64,000 nucleotides of DNA from CAZTDD01 sp964612675 (GTDB lineage: Bacteria; Hinthialibacterota; Hinthialibacteria; Hinthialibacterales; JAKPRU01). Numbering within the stretch: position 1 is the stretch's first letter; each line of letters starts with the position of its first letter. The notes below the pieces were generated by a model, which searched no databases, was not told the origin of the DNA, and saw only the letters and a program-made list of their open reading frames with translations. Where the stretch lies: positions 7,916 through 71,915 of the forward strand of contig CAZTDD010000018.1 of NCBI GenBank assembly GCA_964612675.1. The letters are read 5' to 3'. Made by a program: the position numbers and the translations under genes. This document shows, piece after piece, positions 8,247 through 15,724 of the stretch.

Positions 8247-8579
8247 TCACCCCTCCGAGAAGAGCAGAAAGAACAGCCATCTGACCCTCAACCCAACATA
8301 ACAAGATTCAAATCGATACTGAAAAAAAGGAAATCTCTCCCAGTTCGAATTGTATATCGGAAATTAGGAAAAGCAAGATTTAACTCTAGAAGTATAAATA
8401 AGTTACACCACTTCAATGAATCGGGGATTCATTTCGTTACATGACCCAGGTTGCTTGGTCTTCGTTACCAGTCCGGAGCGCGTTTAGTCCATCCCCGGGG
8501 TTCTCAGCTGGATGCGAAACCCGGTGCTGTTTACAATGGAAGAAGACCGCGAATTGCGGAGTAATGGATCTTTTTGCGT
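8247..8579. other. Divergent intergenic region
   Basis: About 330 bases between the divergent receiver and HEAT-lipoprotein genes. It includes an AT-rich stretch (8310-8420) likely to carry the receiver-gene promoter. No gene, repeat or RNA motif is recognised. Confidence 0.35.
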
Positions 8580-9299
8580 ATGCAGATTAGGAAACACCTC
8601 AAAGACATGATATCAAAAACCGTCAACCGACCTTCCAACCGCGTGATCCCCGTGCTTCTCGTTTGCCTCATACTGTCTGTTGTCTCCTGCGTACTCACTG
8701 ACGAGAAAGAAGATTGGGAGGAATTCGAGGGGGAATGCCGGTTTCCTCCCCTAAATGAGATTGAGACCGAGGATTTCAGCGCCGAGGAAAAGGAGGCATT
8801 TGATGCCATCGACAGGTTGTTCGCGTGGTATCTCGAGCAGAAAACCAAAGGGCCTGACCCCCAGGCAATTCAAGTATTTCCCCGAATGGAAAGCATCGTG
8901 GAACGGGGCGATGCGGCGGTTCAGCCCCTGCTCGACATCGTCCGAATGGGAAACAGACACCCGATTGAACAGATTTGGGCTCGAAGTGAGGTACATTGTT
9001 ATGTGATGTCGGCGATGATGTTGGGCCGACTGGAAGCAGAGGAAGCGGTGGATGAGCTCATCATTATGGCAGCCCGGCCCGGCCACCGGGAAGCACGCTT
9101 GCGCGCCCCCGCGATCAAGGCACTTGGAGAGATCGGAGGTCCTTCAGCGATCCCCGTGGTAAGAAGAGGAATGGACGATCATTTTGAGTCGGTTCGACAG
9201 GCCGCAAAAGAGGCGTACGAGAGGTTACGCCGCCGGTCCACCGAGCAGGCGAAAACAAAAAGACAACCCACAGCGATGGAACACAAAACAAACAATTAG
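8580..9299 (+). CDS. Lipoprotein with HEAT-like repeats
   Basis: 239 residues. A signal sequence (VIPVLLVCLILSVVSC) ends in a plausible lipobox Cys, so an outer- or inner-membrane lipoprotein is predicted. The C-terminal half has two or three HEAT/PBS-type helical repeats: EEAVDELIIMAARPGHREARLRAPAIKALGEIGG and PSAIPVVRRGMDDHFESVRQAAKEAYERL. The first half is acidic and has no known domain. Possible starts are TTG 8574, ATG 8580 and ATG 8607; the last gives the most typical lipoprotein leader. It lies 15 bases upstream of sixA and is probably cotranscribed with it. The function is unknown; HEAT repeats suggest protein binding. Confidence 0.68.
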   Translation: MQIRKHLKDMISKTVNRPSNRVIPVLLVCLILSVVSCVLTDEKEDWEEFEGECRFPPLNEIETEDFSAEEKEAFDAIDRLFAWYLEQKTKGPDPQAIQVFPRMESIVERGDAAVQPLLDIVRMGNRHPIEQIWARSEVHCYVMSAMMLGRLEAEEAVDELIIMAARPGHREARLRAPAIKALGEIGGPSAIPVVRRGMDDHFESVRQAAKEAYERLRRRSTEQAKTKRQPTAMEHKTNN

Positions 9300-9314
9300 A
9301 GAAAGAAGGGAATC

Positions 9315-9806
9315 ATGGAAATCTATCTATTGCGTCACGGAGAAGCCCAATCATCGGACGCCCCCGGTATTAACAGCGACACAGAGCGAGCGCTAACACC
9401 AAACGGGAAAAAGGAACTCCTCAAGATTATCTCGGGCCTGAAGAAAGTGGTCGATCTGCCCGACTTGATCCTCACAAGCCCCCTCGTCCGCGCGCGTGAG
9501 ACGGCGGAGATCGTTCGCAGCGTGTTCGATTTGCCTCAAGAGCGCATCGAGGAAAGAAGCGATCTGGGCGCACAACCGCCGCCCAGTGCCATCATCGAGA
9601 TTGCGCGAAAAACGGATAATAAACGGGTCTTCGTTGTCGGCCATGAACCGGACTTGTCTCATTGCGTAGCGTGGATAGCCGCCGCCCGCGTAGGAGACGG
9701 CGCCGTCATGAAAAAGGGGGGTATTGCCCGGATTGACATCGACGAGAAGAAGTCCGGCGTAATCTGGCTGCTTCCGCCGAAGATTACAAAGGCGTTGGAC
9801 AAGTGA
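9315..9806 (+). CDS. sixA: SixA-type phosphohistidine phosphatase
   Basis: 163 residues of the histidine phosphatase (phosphoglycerate mutase-like) superfamily, short SixA form. The catalytic RHGEA motif is at residues 7-11. The other expected residues are LTSPLVRARETAEIV (Arg) and the second His in FVVGHEPDLS. In E. coli SixA removes phosphate from phosphohistidine in phosphotransfer proteins; in other phyla the substrate is not established. The ATG at 9315 has AGAAGGGA upstream. It follows the HEAT lipoprotein gene closely. Confidence 0.85.
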   Translation: MEIYLLRHGEAQSSDAPGINSDTERALTPNGKKELLKIISGLKKVVDLPDLILTSPLVRARETAEIVRSVFDLPQERIEERSDLGAQPPPSAIIEIARKTDNKRVFVVGHEPDLSHCVAWIAAARVGDGAVMKKGGIARIDIDEKKSGVIWLLPPKITKALDK

Positions 9807-9840
9807 GGTCTACCCCCGTTTCAGTTGATCCACATCCACT

Positions 9841-9889
9841 GAAGGGAACTGAAGGGAACTGAAGGGAACTGAACGGAACTGAACGGACC
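9841..9889. repeat. 10-bp tandem repeat, about five units
   Basis: Three perfect units of GAAGGGAACT are followed by two degenerate units (GAACGGAACT, GAACGGACC). It lies 35 bases after the sixA stop and is absent from any coding frame. It is probably a slipped-strand repeat. Confidence 0.8.
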
Positions 9890-10109
9890 AAACAGGCAGA
9901 GGTTTCTCCGCACGGCAAGAATTGCCGCTTTCTTGGGCACCTTCGACAAAGTACCGCCTTTCGCCCGTCTGCCCCGTCTCTGGAATCATCAAGATTTGTA
10001 AGTCCCCAGCTAACAATCACTTACTAACATATTCCCTCGTACCATCCGCTGAGAACGCATTCGAATCCCGTTTTGGCATCGGTGTTGCTTTGGATGCGTG
10101 TGGGTGCTG

Positions 10110-10275
10110 TAGATGAAGGTTTGGAGGATTTTCGGACGGACAGCGAGTGAACGCCCGAGATCGTTCCAAACCTTCGAAGAGTTTCGTAGGTTTGAACGTT
10201 AGCGGAGCTAACAGAGGACCTTCTGAAGCTTGTGAGGCTGGTACCGAAGCGGAGCTTGGGGCCAGTCTTTTTTTT
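10110..10275 (+). ncRNA. Candidate structured small RNA, GGA-rich, with terminator
   Basis: In order: a long imperfect hairpin whose base is an 11-bp perfect stem (GAAGGTTTGGA at 10115-10125 with TCCAAACCTTC at 10165-10175); a 6-bp hairpin GTTAGC-GGA-GCTAAC (10198-10212); and a terminal hairpin GGCTGGTACC...GGGGCCAGTC enclosing AAGC-GGA-GCTT, followed by eight T (10268-10275). Seven GGA triplets occur in 130 bases, two of them presented as hairpin triloops, which is the hallmark of CsrA-sequestering RNAs of the CsrB/RsmZ type. The terminator segment also contains TGGTACC, reminiscent of a T-box antiterminator bulge, but no stem I or specifier loop is recognised and the next gene is nagB. Either an independent small RNA or a nagB leader is possible. 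No family is recognised with certainty. Confidence 0.5.
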
Positions 10276-10406
10276 GCCTACCGTCGGACTTCGAGTAACT
10301 TCCCTAGCGACCCCCGGACCGCTATAGTTAGGATTTGCGTTTTACGCAAGCAAACCGAGCCGGGCTTGGCCCGCAGCATACAGCAGAAAGGGATGGAGCA
10401 AGCAGG

Positions 10407-11177
10407 ATGGAAGTTATTATCAGATCGGATTACGACGCAATGAGTAAAGAAGCGGCCCAGATTGTGGCGAGCGTGGTGAGACGCAAACCCGATTGCGTTT
10501 TGGGCCTGGCTACCGGAAGCACACCTGTCGGACTCTACAAAGAACTTATCCGGATGTACAAAAACGAGGGCCTGGACTTCTCGAAAGTCACCACATTCAA
10601 TTTGGACGAATATCTCGGTCTACCCCCCTCTCACGACCAGTCCTATCACTATTTCATGCACGACAATCTCTTCAATCACATCAATGTCCCCCCTCAAAAC
10701 ATCCACGTTCCAAACGGAATGGCGGAAGATCCCGAGGGATTCTGTGAATGGTACGAAGAACGCATCGAGGAATGCGGCGGAATCGACCTGCAGGTTCTCG
10801 GCATCGGCGGGGACGGTCATATCGCGTTCAATGAACCCGCATCTTCGCTGGGGTCTCGGACACGCATGAAAACGCTGACCGAGGAAACCATCGATGACAA
10901 CGCGAGATTCTTCGAGAAGAAAGAGGATGTTCCTCGCTACGCGCTGACTATGGGTGTCGGGACAATCATGGAAGCGCGGATCTGCCTGTTGCTCTGCAAT
11001 GGCGAGAAAAAGGCGGAAACAGTCCGAAAAGCAATCGAAGGCCCGGTCACGCAGATGGTCACCGCCTCCGCTCTTCAGATGCATCCGCAGGCGATTTTCA
11101 TCTTGGATGAACCGGCAGCGTCCAAACTCGAATTGAAGGACTACTATACATGGGTGGACGAAAACAAACCGGAATAA
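10407..11177 (+). CDS. nagB: Glucosamine-6-phosphate deaminase
   Basis: 256 residues. It converts glucosamine 6-phosphate to fructose 6-phosphate and ammonia, the last step of amino-sugar catabolism. Family motifs in order: LGLATGSTPVGLYKELI (phosphate binding), TFNLDEYLGLP (Asp67 catalytic), QVLGIGGDGHIAFNEPASS (catalytic His and Glu) and LTMGVGTIMEAR. It is slightly shorter than E. coli NagB (266). The ATG at 10407 is chosen because homology begins at MEVIIRSDYDAMSKEAA and GGAG lies 8 bases upstream; the in-frame ATG at 10335 would add 24 unrelated residues. No nagA or kinase adjoins, but a ROK kinase is at 28830. The structured RNA candidate ends about 130 bases upstream. Confidence 0.93.
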   Translation: MEVIIRSDYDAMSKEAAQIVASVVRRKPDCVLGLATGSTPVGLYKELIRMYKNEGLDFSKVTTFNLDEYLGLPPSHDQSYHYFMHDNLFNHINVPPQNIHVPNGMAEDPEGFCEWYEERIEECGGIDLQVLGIGGDGHIAFNEPASSLGSRTRMKTLTEETIDDNARFFEKKEDVPRYALTMGVGTIMEARICLLLCNGEKKAETVRKAIEGPVTQMVTASALQMHPQAIFILDEPAASKLELKDYYTWVDENKPE

Positions 11178-11208
11178 TCCACCGATTTCGTGATTCACTG
11201 ACTTGAAC

Positions 11209-11241
11209 AGATGCCAGGGCGTGACCTTCGCCCTGGCATCT
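11209..11241. terminator. Strong hairpin after nagB
   Basis: AGATGCCAGGGCG and CGCCCTGGCATCT form a perfect 13-bp stem with a 7-base loop. Only GGATAATC follows, so there is no T-run. It is probably a terminator or 3'-end stabiliser. Confidence 0.65.
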
Positions 11242-11375
11242 GGATAATCAGTCTCAGATTGCGTTCATCTCGCCACGTTCTACGGAAACGACGAGATATT
11301 CACTGAAGTATCACTCTATACCGTAAGGATAGTCGCGACTCCCACGATCCCGAATCTATCAAAAGGAGGACACCG

Positions 11376-12635
11376 ATGCCTGGCCATGTGATTCTATTCG
11401 AAGATGAAGGCTACAGGAATCTGTACCCCATCAGCCTGAATCATCCCGTTTATTCTCTCCGTTGTGGGATGAAAATGCTCGGAGAGAAGATTACCCGATC
11501 CTACAAAGGCGCAACATTCGGACACCATGTCCGCCCCGAGCTCAAGGATTTCCTGACCGCGTACCTAAAGAAGCGCAAAGAGAATCCCGAGGTCAACGAA
11601 TGTCGGGAAGACAAAGCGCTTTTAGTGAACGGCCGTGTACTTTTCTGCGAAGACTGCGCGAGGAAAATGCCGATAGAAGGCGCCGACGCAATATATGTAA
11701 AGGATGGCGTTGTAATCGCAGCGCGCCTGTCAGGCGAGAAACTCGCCAAGGTCGACTGGAACCGGCCGATCACGCTGGATCGGCTCCCGGGCGCCGACAG
11801 AGTCGAGATGGATTGTCCGATCATCGAGTACCCGTGGGATCTAGTCCATCACAATCCCGATGAAATCGTCAAAGAGTTCAAGATCTACGCGAAACCCGGT
11901 GAGTCTCTCGGGAAGGTATACGACGGCGTTCATATTCTGGGCAAAGAGAACGTTTTCGTTGCTGACGGCGCCAAGGTGAAACCGGGCGCGGTGATCGACG
12001 CGGAAGAAGGGCCGGTTTATATCGACCGCGACGCGAAGATCTTCCCGAACGCGGTCATTGAAGGCCCGACCTACATCGGACGAAAAACCGCAATCAAAAT
12101 CGGTGCGAAAATCTACGAGGGAACCTCCATCGGCCCGGTTTGTAAGGTCGGCGGTGAAGTCGAAGAATCGATCATTCACAGCTACTCCAACAAGCAACAC
12201 GATGGGTTCCTCGGCCATGCCTACCTCGGGATGTGGGTAAACTTAGGTGCCGATACGAACAATAGCGACCTGAAGAACGACTACGGCAACGTGCGAGTCA
12301 TTGTGAACGGCGAAACCATCGACTCCGGCAGCCAGTTTGTGGGCTGCACCATCGGCGACCACTCGAAAACCGGCATCAACAGTATGTTGAATACGGGCAC
12401 AGTCATCGGACTCGGCTGCAATATCTACGGTGCCGGTCTTCCGCCGAAGTATGTGCCCTCGTTCTGTTGGGGCGGTCCGGACGGGTTGGTCGAGTATCGA
12501 GTCGAAAAATTCATGCAGGTGGCAAAACGTGTGATGGGCCGCCGCGACGTCGAACTCGGCCCGGAAGAAGAAGCACTTCTGCGCAAGATCCATGACGATA
12601 CCGCCCAGGAGCGAAAAGAAGCGGGAGCGAAATAA
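11376..12635 (+). CDS. GlmU-like sugar nucleotidyltransferase with hexapeptide repeats
   Basis: 419 residues. The N-terminal part begins HVILFEDEGYRNLYPISLNHPVYSLRCGMKMLGEKI, which matches the atypical nucleotidyltransferase family NTP_transf_4, in which the usual GxGTRLxP loop is replaced. From about residue 190 to 390 there are left-handed beta-helix hexapeptide repeats (VFVADGAKVKPGAVIDAEEGPVYIDRDAKIFPNAVIEGPTYIG), the acyltransferase-type fold. Members of this family are annotated as putative sugar-phosphate nucleotidyltransferase plus acetyltransferase, but few have been tested. The start ATG has a near-perfect AAAAGGAGG. It may act with NagB in amino-sugar metabolism, although an independent transcript is likely because of the hairpin and gap between them. 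Confidence 0.82.
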   Translation: MPGHVILFEDEGYRNLYPISLNHPVYSLRCGMKMLGEKITRSYKGATFGHHVRPELKDFLTAYLKKRKENPEVNECREDKALLVNGRVLFCEDCARKMPIEGADAIYVKDGVVIAARLSGEKLAKVDWNRPITLDRLPGADRVEMDCPIIEYPWDLVHHNPDEIVKEFKIYAKPGESLGKVYDGVHILGKENVFVADGAKVKPGAVIDAEEGPVYIDRDAKIFPNAVIEGPTYIGRKTAIKIGAKIYEGTSIGPVCKVGGEVEESIIHSYSNKQHDGFLGHAYLGMWVNLGADTNNSDLKNDYGNVRVIVNGETIDSGSQFVGCTIGDHSKTGINSMLNTGTVIGLGCNIYGAGLPPKYVPSFCWGGPDGLVEYRVEKFMQVAKRVMGRRDVELGPEEEALLRKIHDDTAQERKEAGAK

Positions 12636-12638
12636 GCA

Positions 12639-12743
12639 ACGTCATTGCATTGAGCAATTAGCGACTTGTCTGGTGGGAGGGCGAGTCTCCCGACGAGCCG
12701 ACAACGACCAGAAACTCGGCTCAGCAGGAGCTTCGCCCTCCCC
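12639..12743. repeat. Degenerate relative of the 141-bp MITE
   Basis: It starts CAACGTCATT (9 of 10 bases of the MITE end). At 12675-12743 it has the same palindromic core layout (GGGAGGGCGAGTCTCCCGACGAGCCG ... in the MITE order, complementary to CGGCTCAGCAGGAG and CTTCGCCCTCCC). The right arm differs and no terminal repeat or target duplication is found, so this is either an old relic or a related hairpin family. Confidence 0.5.
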
Positions 12744-12770
12744 ATCCTTACGACACCGCCGTAGATCGTA

Positions 12771-12870
12771 NNNNNNNNNNNNNNNNNNNNNNNNNNNNNN
12801 NNNNNNNNNNNNNNNNNNNNNNNNNNNNNNNNNNNNNNNNNNNNNNNNNNNNNNNNNNNNNNNNNNNNNN
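12771..12870. other. Assembly gap (100 N) between 24-bp direct repeats
   Basis: Exactly 100 N bases, a scaffolding placeholder. The same 24 bases, beginning CTTACGACACCGCC and ending GTAGATCGTA, stand immediately on the left (12747-12770) and right (12871-12894). The two contigs probably overlap here, or a repeat copy was not resolved. Confidence 0.95.
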
Positions 12871-12891
12871 CTTACGACACCGCCGTAGATC

Positions 12892-12924
12892 GTAGGGTGG
12901 GCTCAAAGCGAAGCGTAGCCCACC
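12892..12924. repeat. REP-like hairpin with GTAG foot
   Basis: GTAG is followed by GGTGGGCT, a short spacer CAAAGCGAAGCGT, and the complementary AGCCCACC. This is the layout of REP sequences mobilised by RAYT transposases, which have a conserved tetranucleotide at the foot. A related, larger arrangement is at 48764-48982. No RAYT gene is in the window. Confidence 0.65.
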
Positions 12925-12934
12925 AGTTGCGCTC

Positions 12935-14038
12935 TCAAATCCCGGCATTTCGTCGCAGTCGCATCAGCGCATCTACATGGAACTTCGGTATCACACCGTG
13001 CTTATCCGGGGGAACATCCAATAGAAAGTTCACTCCTCGTTCCCGACAAACGTTGAACAGCTCAAGGAGTTCGTCATCGGGTCGCGGAACATCGTCTGGA
13101 ACATAAAACCACTTCTTGCCGATGGGATCGCATAGCTCACCGGGCATATAGTAACGTTTTCCTTCTATCGTCCGCCATTTGCGGTGACCGCTTTCGGGTG
13201 GAACACGACGTTCGATGGCAATCAAATCCGCGGGCCACGCATAGTCGACCGGATAGTCTTCCCCGGTGCCAATACCGCTGTTCATCATGATGACGATATC
13301 GGGTTGTAAATCGGCGACGTGGTTATACAAAAATGTCCGATACCCTCGCCCGAGAACGCCAGGGATATCCACCCACATCTCGAGAATGGGACCGTACTCG
13401 TTCACCAGTTCTTCGATCTGTGCGGTTTGAAAACTCTGATACAGCGAGGTGGTAAACGGTGCAAGTTCTTCATCGCCTTTTGGAAACCGGTTCATAACCT
13501 CGGTCCATTTGATGTCCGTAGGCGTCATGCTGCCGAATTTGTGATGATTATCCCACGAGCAATAATAGAATCCCGGCAAAACCCCGCGCCGGTCGCAGGC
13601 TTCGACGAATTTCTCAACCACATCGGTCGTGTTCGGACTTGCGGCGACGGTGTAGTCGGTGTGACGACTGGGCCAGAGGCAATGACCGGCAACATGTTTC
13701 GTGGTGAGGACCGCGTATTTCATCCCGGCGTCCCGGGCGACAGAAACCCACTGATCCACATCCAATCGATCCGGAGCGTAGAGACTGGGTGGATGCGCTC
13801 CGCCCGGAATCTCTTTTTCAACAAATGTGCTCATACCGAAATGGATAAACATACCGTACCCGAGGGATTCCCATTTCTTCAGCCGGGAGAGATTCAGCCG
13901 CTGGCATCCTTCCCTGTCAGCGGTCCCCGTTTGACCGAAGGTCGCACATCCACCGGTCAAGAGGCTGGTGCTGAATGCAGCGCTGCCCGCACCCAAAGTA
14001 AAACTGCGTCGATTCATTTTCATTCGCGTTTCATTCAT
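12935..14038 (-). CDS. Alpha-L-fucosidase-like glycoside hydrolase (GH29), Tat lipoprotein
   Basis: 367 residues. The leader MNRRSFTLGAGSAAFSTSLLTGGC is a twin-arginine signal with lipobox. GH29 landmarks follow in order: YGMFIHFGMSTF, YAVLTTKHVAGHCLWPS, the probable nucleophile strand ILEMWVDIPG (Asp), and the closing ERGVNFLLDVPPDKHGVIP. Length and order agree with a catalytic domain without the C-terminal beta-sandwich. Family members release alpha-L-fucose or act on related glycosides; the substrate here is not provable. The first ATG is at 14038, and the upstream region repeats the ribosome-site block TAGGAGAGACCGAGA twice in tandem (14039-14069). It is convergent with the gap-side repeats and divergent from the propeller gene. 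Confidence 0.85.
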   Translation of the reverse strand: MNETRMKMNRRSFTLGAGSAAFSTSLLTGGCATFGQTGTADREGCQRLNLSRLKKWESLGYGMFIHFGMSTFVEKEIPGGAHPPSLYAPDRLDVDQWVSVARDAGMKYAVLTTKHVAGHCLWPSRHTDYTVAASPNTTDVVEKFVEACDRRGVLPGFYYCSWDNHHKFGSMTPTDIKWTEVMNRFPKGDEELAPFTTSLYQSFQTAQIEELVNEYGPILEMWVDIPGVLGRGYRTFLYNHVADLQPDIVIMMNSGIGTGEDYPVDYAWPADLIAIERRVPPESGHRKWRTIEGKRYYMPGELCDPIGKKWFYVPDDVPRPDDELLELFNVCRERGVNFLLDVPPDKHGVIPKFHVDALMRLRRNAGI

Positions 14039-14069
14039 CTCGGTCTCTCCTAGTCTCGGTCTCTCCTAC
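14036..14069 (-). promoter_or_regulatory. Duplicated ribosome-binding block
   Basis: Two tandem copies of TAGGAGAGACCGAGA, the inner one ending in the GH29 start ATG. Each contains GGAGAG. The duplication looks recent (the copies are identical) and places a second Shine-Dalgarno about 16 bases further upstream. Confidence 0.6.
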
Positions 14070-14179
14070 TTGTTCTGATGACCATGTTCTGAATACTGAA
14101 CCGCTCACGCCTATTCCATGCGCTGACGGCTAAGGTATCATAAGACATTCAGTGTGTGCACTGTCGGGAATCGATCGGA

Positions 14180-15724
14180 ATGAAACAGATACAAATCAAA
14201 TATTGTTTACTTTTTCTGCTGGTTCTCGTCCCACAAGGCATGACCGAATCACCGTCGGACGCACCGTGGCCGATGCTCCACAGGGATCTTGTCCGCTCCG
14301 GGTATGTCGAGGAGTTACCCCAAGGCCCCTACGAACGATTGTGGTACCGCGATTTTCACGATGAGATGATCGCAACACGTATCGAGGCGATTGTAGCTCA
14401 AGGCCTTGTCTTCGTGGGTACGTTCGCAGGCAATCTGTACGCGCTGGACGGGGAATCCGGAGAAACACGCTGGACTTTCGAGGCCGACGGACCGTTCCTC
14501 GCATCGCCCAGTTACCACGACGGGGTGATTTATATTGGTTGCGATAACGGATACTTATATGCCGTCGATGCCACGACCGGCGAATCGCTTTGGTCGTTCG
14601 AGGCAAAAGCAGGTTTCTCGACACCGCCGGCCGTAACCGGTGGCCTCATCCTGATCGGCGACCGCAACGGCGTTTTCTACGCGATTGACAAAGAGACGCA
14701 CACACCACGCTGGACATATCAAGCGTCCGCAATGATTCTGAGCCCTGCGTCCGTCAAAAACGACCGTGTTGTCTTCGGTGCTGAGGACATGGTTGTTCGC
14801 TGTTTAAGAACGGAGAACGGCGACATACTCTGGGAAAACAAGGTGGACGGTGTTTCCCTTCGCGATTATGCACCGACAATCTGTGAAGATATTGTCATTG
14901 TGAGAAGCAATCCATCCGGTGGATTTCACGAAGTCCTCGATCCGAATCAGCGATTCCTTCTCGAAGTCCAGGGACTCGAGCTCGAGAACTGGCGGAATTT
15001 CCGCAGGCCCGTGGAGGGCGCCGAAGACAACGAGCTTCGTAAAGGCTATGGATTCCTCCCAGAGACTCCGGAAGCAATAGAAAAGGAACAAACGGCAGTC
15101 ATACAAAACTTGAAAGAGAATCCTCATTATCGAAGTTTTCACGCGTTTCGACTCTCCGACGGCGACATCCCATGGATAGCGCCTGTATTCTATCTTGGAG
15201 GGCTGTTCAACCCTGCGACGCCGCCTACATTTAACCCAGAAACCGGAGAATTATATACATTTTTTCGATCCGCACTCACGAATTACGATATGCGCGGTGA
15301 AGTGCGGCCGTTGACTCACGTCGGGAAGGTTGATTTAAACACTGGGAAGATCACTCCTCTGCCCCACAGCGAAGGGAACAAAATGCCATGGGGGAAATTC
15401 GAATGTATCGGCGATGAGACGGAATCGTTATCCCTGGCGGGAAATGGACTCATTTGTACACATCAGGGGATTGTCGGTTATTTGGATTTGAACGACCGAA
15501 CGTTGAACCATATTGCGGGAAAACGCGACACCTACGGCGGAATATTCGGCCCCGCTGTAGCCGGTGGATGGGACGCGGCTCGCGAAGCGCATCAACGCGG
15601 CGAATTGGTGTATATGACGAATGAGTGGCACGGACCCGCGCGAGGGATTGTAGCCATCGCCTATGACCGTTTCTACTGGGTTGTCGGATCGCACGTAATC
15701 GCTATCGGCAAGAAACCATCATGA
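14180..15724 (+). CDS. PQQ-like beta-propeller repeat protein, secreted
   Basis: 514 residues with an N-terminal signal peptide (IKYCLLFLLVLVPQG). Repeats of the PQQ-enzyme type are clear in the first half: GLVFVGTFAGNLYALDGESGETRWTF, GVIYIGCDNGYLYAVDATTGESLWSF and GLILIGDRNGVFYAIDKETHTPRWTY. The second half (residues 240-510) has weaker repeats with an unusual insertion. Such eight-bladed propellers serve as quinoprotein dehydrogenases or as structural scaffolds; no PQQ-ligand set was verified. The ATG at 14180 gives the best signal peptide; an upstream start at 14156 is also open. It overlaps the next gene by 4 bases (ATGA), so the two are translationally coupled. Confidence 0.75.
   Translation: MKQIQIKYCLLFLLVLVPQGMTESPSDAPWPMLHRDLVRSGYVEELPQGPYERLWYRDFHDEMIATRIEAIVAQGLVFVGTFAGNLYALDGESGETRWTFEADGPFLASPSYHDGVIYIGCDNGYLYAVDATTGESLWSFEAKAGFSTPPAVTGGLILIGDRNGVFYAIDKETHTPRWTYQASAMILSPASVKNDRVVFGAEDMVVRCLRTENGDILWENKVDGVSLRDYAPTICEDIVIVRSNPSGGFHEVLDPNQRFLLEVQGLELENWRNFRRPVEGAEDNELRKGYGFLPETPEAIEKEQTAVIQNLKENPHYRSFHAFRLSDGDIPWIAPVFYLGGLFNPATPPTFNPETGELYTFFRSALTNYDMRGEVRPLTHVGKVDLNTGKITPLPHSEGNKMPWGKFECIGDETESLSLAGNGLICTHQGIVGYLDLNDRTLNHIAGKRDTYGGIFGPAVAGGWDAAREAHQRGELVYMTNEWHGPARGIVAIAYDRFYWVVGSHVIAIGKKPS

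Noticed and set aside
10110..10275. glmS ribozyme or T-box riboswitch before nagB
   Set aside because: No glmS ribozyme core was found. A TGGTACC element is present, but no stem I, specifier loop or tRNA-synthetase gene; kept only as an alternative.
13319..14053. A 244-codon plus-strand open frame opposite GH29
   Set aside because: The minus-strand GH29 domain is clear, and the opposite frame has no features.
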